From Semisulcospira habei (taxonomy: Eukaryota; Mollusca; Gastropoda; Semisulcospiridae), in assembly GCA_036245525.1 (NCBI GenBank), contig BTPG01000008.1, forward strand, positions 31,781,823 to 31,845,822: DNA of 64,000 nucleotides, given 5' to 3'. The translations under genes and the position numbers were made by a program. The notes below the pieces were generated by a model, which saw only the letters and a list, made by a program, of their open reading frames with translations, made no database searches and was not told where the DNA came from. This document shows positions 61,166-64,000 of the stretch, in pieces. The number at the start of each line of letters is the position of its first letter. The first letter of the stretch is position 1.

Positions 61166-61368
61166 CCCAATCGAACACCATCCAACTGCAAGTGGTATAG
61201 CTCCTCATGAGCCCCCGCAATTGCGGGGGCTCATGAGGATCTATGCCTCTTGCTGACACCACTTTGAATCCATGTTGCTGAGACATCTAGAGTATTTTTT
61301 TGGGGGGGTCTTGAATTAACGAAGTTTGCAGAAACACAGTCTGCGTCAACTGGCACTGAAAGGGTTAA
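61155..61368. mobile_element. MITE-A, full length
   Basis: Starts TTAAGAGGAGAACCCAATCG (60s end of F) and ends TGGCACTGAAAGGGTTAA. Core 61188-61253 has a perfect GCCCCCGCAATTGCGGGGGC centre; right flank ACCACTTTGAATCCATGTTG and AACGAAGTTTGCAGAAACA. Confidence 0.85.
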
Positions 61369-61608
61369 AGTTTAAAGAGACAGAGATTATCTGGAATGCT
61401 TGTCTGTGATACAGTGGGCATTCCACAGTACAGCAACAAGAGGCTCGTGATATATGTTTGTAAGCCTTTTGTGTATATATGGGAGGCAATTGTTGCTTTT
61501 CACTGTTGGAAAGGTCAGTCCGGCACTCATGTCCCTTGTGTCGATAGATGATTATGCTGTCTCGTCAGCTGAAGCCACAGGATGAATTAAATTGCCATAA
61601 CTGCAGCT

Positions 61609-61821
61609 TTAACTCATTGCGTCCCAGGGTCGAAATCCCTCAAAACTGGAGTTGTCCTCCGAAGAGTGCTTTACAACTTGGGACGCAGATCGACTATGAT
61701 AGTTCAGGGGTGGTACCAGAATATCTTGACGACCATGGGCGCCAAACTATTTTGGCACAACCCTTAAAGTGTCGTGGTCGATCCTTATCCTGCTGTGATG
61801 TGCGGGGGCTGAATGGGTTAA
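61609..61821. mobile_element. MITE-B with TTAA ends, GAATA subfamily
   Basis: TTAACTCATTGCGTCCCAGG to GGGGGCTGAATGGGTTAA. Hairpin with several mismatches (GATAGTTCAGGGGTGGTACC against GGCACAACCCTTAAAGTGTC). Confidence 0.84.
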
Positions 61822-62100
61822 GAAAGTGATTGTCTGGTTTCTTGGTTTCTTCCGTTGTTTTTGGTCTACCTCCTTGTAAATCGACTGTAATTCAGTGATT
61901 TGTTTTGTTGTTGCTCCTGTTACTTGAACATTCCTGACCAAAGGGGTGACTGTTAAGCGTGTAAAAGGTGCATTGTGCCCCCTCTCCACCACTCCTTTCC
62001 CCCCTGCAATCAATCCCCCCCCCCCCGCCCCCTCGCCATTCCTCCTTCCCCTCCGTTCTCTGTGTGATGTGTGGAAATCCAGCATGTTCTGCATGTAAGA
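61822..62100. other. Unique sequence with a C-run
   Basis: CCCCCCCCCCCGCCCCC at 62017-62033 within pyrimidine-rich DNA. No gene recognised. Confidence 0.4.
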
Positions 62101-62137
62101 CATGTGTGTGCTGATATGTGATTTTTGACATTACGGC
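62101..62137. repeat. Foldback N, half copy
   Basis: CATGTGTGTGCTGATATGTG, ATTTTTGACATTACGGC; the return arm is missing. Confidence 0.6.
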
Positions 62138-62217
62138 ATCATCTTATTAACGTCGTTATTGTGTGTGATCTTTACTGAACGTACAATAGTCGATATTAAC
62201 AGCTTTGGTCCGGACAA

Positions 62218-62265
62218 GGGGAGCTGGGTGGCTCGTTGGTAGAGCGTTCCCAAACTTCAGACCTT
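62218..62265 (+). repeat. tRNA-derived SINE head, possible
   Basis: GGGGAGCTGGGTGGCTCGTT, GGTAGAGCGTTCC resembles a tRNA 5' half with an RNA polymerase III A box (TGGCTCGTTGG). No B box (GGTTCGAATCC) follows, so it is not a tRNA gene; at most a truncated SINE. Confidence 0.4.
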
Positions 62266-62312
62266 CTTCGGTGCCTCGTCTTTAAAGTCACCTACGTGGT
62301 GGACAAAAGATG

Positions 62313-62502
62313 ATAACCTTTTTATCCTCTGCAGCAGGATATAGATTGATCAGGGTAATTCAAGGGTAGTGCCAGATGAGGTTGAAGGCGCCAAGCTCAT
62401 GTGGCACTACCCTTGAATTATCATGACCAATCCCTCCTGCAACTGGTACATAGTCGTTAGGCAACACCTCCAAAATGTGAGAAATGGGACCTGAAAACTT
62501 AA
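62313..62502. mobile_element. MITE-B with shortened turn
   Basis: TAACCTTTTTATCCTCTGCA start, GACCTGAAAACTTAAC end. Core GGTAATTCAAGGGTAGTGCC, AGATGAGGTTGAAGGCGCC and AAGCTCATGTGGCACTACCC; asymmetric loss near the turn. Confidence 0.78.
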
Positions 62503-62940
62503 CTTTTTCTTTGAATCCGAACCGGCAACACTTTGTTCATTTTGTCACAAGAACAATGTGTCTCACATCACATTTTACTGAAATGTTTGTCGTGGTCGAT
62601 TAACAGCAGAACATACACAAAGTAAATTATTATCGAATCTTTAAAAAAACAAAACAAAGAAAACAAAAAACAAACAAACAAAAAAAAACAACAACACAAT
62701 AGCAACAACGTGATAGTGAAAAGGTCGTTATACGTTGGTCTGTATGGGTCGTTGGCAGGGAAAATGAAAGACGCTCTGGGTGAATAATTGCCTTGACCTA
62801 CATTGTTCCACATTTGTACCAATAAAGAATGAAGGTTAACCCTAACACTGCTAATAGACGCAGAGTTATGTCTTTGGAAGCAGGGCACATTTAACAGCGA
62901 GTAACCCCATCAATCCAAGAAACATGATATGCAAAGGGTC
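62503..62940. other. No gene; (AAAC)n-type tract
   Basis: A-rich AAACAAAC repeats at 62640-62710; otherwise unique. Confidence 0.4.
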
Positions 62941-62941
62941 G

Positions 62942-63023
62942 GCAAGAGTCAAAGAACCTCATGAGACCCCCCCCCCCCCTCCCTCGCAGATGCGGGGGAC
63001 TCATGAGGTTCTTTGCCTCTTGC
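62942..63023. mobile_element. MITE-A with expanded C-run and matched arm changes
   Basis: GCAAGAGTCAAAGAACCTCA and CTCATGAGGTTCTTTGCCTC: both arms carry the AAAGAACC/GGTTCTTT variant also found at 27453-27518. The left centre has a run of 13 or so C with no matching G-run, giving a large bulge. Confidence 0.88.
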
Positions 63024-63253
63024 ATATGCATGGTGTTCGTATTTTGGGGCAGTGTAAAAGGTTACATTTAAAAATATGAAATCATTAAATGAAGTAAATG
63101 CGAAGGATTGCGCCAGGGAATGTAACTTAAGATCATTAAAGTCAGTGTAGCTGGAGAGCTAGCAACGTACATAAAGCAACGCTTTTCGAAGTATCATCAA
63201 CACTGTTGCCTTCGCTGAGAATTCAGTTGTCAGCCTACGTTGAAATTCTGCAT

Positions 63254-63343
63254 CACACTGGTTGTAGCCTTCAGATCGTTACCGCTGACAGCATCACATC
63301 ACAAGCTGACAGCGGTAGTGAATCGAGGGAGACAACCAGTGTG
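63254..63343. repeat. Foldback C, copy 2
   Basis: CACACTGGTTGTAGCCTTCA pairs with GAGGGAGACAACCAGTGTG; inner ACCGCTGACAGC and GCTGACAGCGGT pair perfectly. Confidence 0.8.
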
Positions 63344-63494
63344 ACAATGCAGGCCACAGTACGGGAAACGGGTGCTTTTTTGCAATGGAGACCGAATTAC
63401 GTCGAGGCGGACATTGAATACTTTGGACTATGAGGACGAACTTTAGAAAATGTAGTGTCGTCTTCTGCAAGAATATAAACCAGTTCAGGTGGCT

Positions 63495-63640
63495 GGTCGA
63501 CCATGATAGTTCAAGGGTGGTTTCAATATAGCTATTCTCATACACGCGCCAAGCTGTTTAGGCACCACCTAGATTTATCATGGTCAACTGGTCTCCTGCT
63601 TTTTGTTTGAGGTCAGAATGGGATGTTCAATGAATTAAAT
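63495..63640. mobile_element. MITE-B, diverged
   Basis: GGTCGACCATGATAGTTCAA, GGGTGGTTTC and GCGCCAAGCTGTTTAGGCAC, CACC, TTATCATGGTCAACTGG; right end GTCAGAATGGGATGTTCAAT. Confidence 0.75.
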
Positions 63641-63654
63641 AATTATGCATTAAA

Positions 63655-63765
63655 ATAAAATGAAAGAAAAGAAAAGAAAGAAAAAGTAAAGAAAGAAAAA
63701 GTAAAAACAAGAAAAGAAAGGAAATAAGAAAAGAAAAGAAACGCAAAGAAAAGAAAAGAAAAGGA
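63655..63765. repeat. (AAAGA)n purine tract
   Basis: AAAGA and AAGAAA repeats on the + strand. Confidence 0.95.
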
Positions 63766-63879
63766 CGTCAACTGGGGCAATGCCGATTGTCAGGACCTAT
63801 CCGTGCCGGACTATGTATACCCACGGCTGTAGCCTTCGCTGACCACTGGCTTCCAACTTGCACACAAACATACTTACCA

Positions 63880-64000
63880 GGTACCGAAAGAAAAAACAGA
63901 AGATATTGGTGGAAAAACCTTTAAAATAGAAACAAGGAACGACGTTTCGGATCAAAGATCCTTCTTCAGGTGACATGGAAACAACCATGGGGTTTGTTTC
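63880..64000. repeat. Repeat P
   Basis: ACCTTTAAAATAGAAACAAG, GAACGACGTTTCGGATCAAA, GATCCTTCTTCAGGTGACAT. The same segment lies inside both copies of the 2.5-kb element (34105-34215 and 51110-51215, there inverted). It runs off the window end, so another element of that type may start here. Confidence 0.75.

Noticed and set aside
62218..62290. tRNA gene
   Set aside because: An A-box-like 5' half is present, but no B box, no T-arm and no acceptor pairing.

Overview
This is animal nuclear DNA, almost all of it repeats. Three things point to a lophotrochozoan, most likely a mollusc (inference; no species-diagnostic gene is present): one intron-split channel exon, RTE-like and CR1-like non-LTR retrotransposon remains, and very abundant microsatellites and short foldback transposons. 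There is no operon, rRNA, confident tRNA or CRISPR array. The only host coding sequence I trust is one minus-strand exon at 6840-7077. It encodes the start of a voltage-gated calcium-channel gamma/TARP-type (claudin-fold) protein and ends at a perfect GTGAGT donor; I found no further exon.

The dominant component is short, near-palindromic elements of about 185-220 bp, many bounded by TTAACCC... and ...GGGTTAA. That is the signature of TTAA-targeting (piggyBac-type) MITEs. I name them by core. MITE-A has a ~66-bp hairpin whose arm begins GCAAGAGGCATAGATCCTCA (about 50 full, partial or half copies). MITE-B has a ~95-bp hairpin with GGTAGTGCCAGATTAGCTTG in its arm (about 24 copies). MITE-E and MITE-F are rarer TTAA-bounded cores. 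Other foldbacks are C, D, G (GC-rich), H, I, J, K and N, plus L, a pogo/Tigger-like repeat. Adjacent elements often share one TTAA. In many copies the two arms carry the same copy-specific substitutions.

Layout. 1-9.3 kb: MITEs, an RTE-like reverse transcriptase fragment, and the channel exon. 9.3-11.5 kb: a nested stack in which a four-unit array of A hairpins lies inside a hAT-like element, which split a MADF-type ORF inside a PIF/Harbinger-like element, which itself sits in a MITE-F. 11.5-32 kb: MITEs, microsatellites, a duplicated block (21.0-22.4 kb) and a ~40-bp minisatellite (24.4-25.3 kb). 32.1-34.7 kb and 50.6-53.0 kb: two nearly identical copies of an unrecognised ~2.5-kb element in inverted orientation, each end lying in a (CA)n/(TG)n tract. 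Between them: three broken CR1-like pieces, a 1.5-kb stretch with no G on the + strand (about 945 bp of it pure A/C), and 2 kb of odd low-complexity DNA. 53-64 kb: microsatellites, a tandem array of A hairpins (54.5-55.4 kb) and dense MITEs.

The pieces do not form a pathway. The window is a graveyard of non-autonomous transposons, best read as a record of insertion order, arm homogenisation and foldback rearrangement within or near a long intron of the channel gene.
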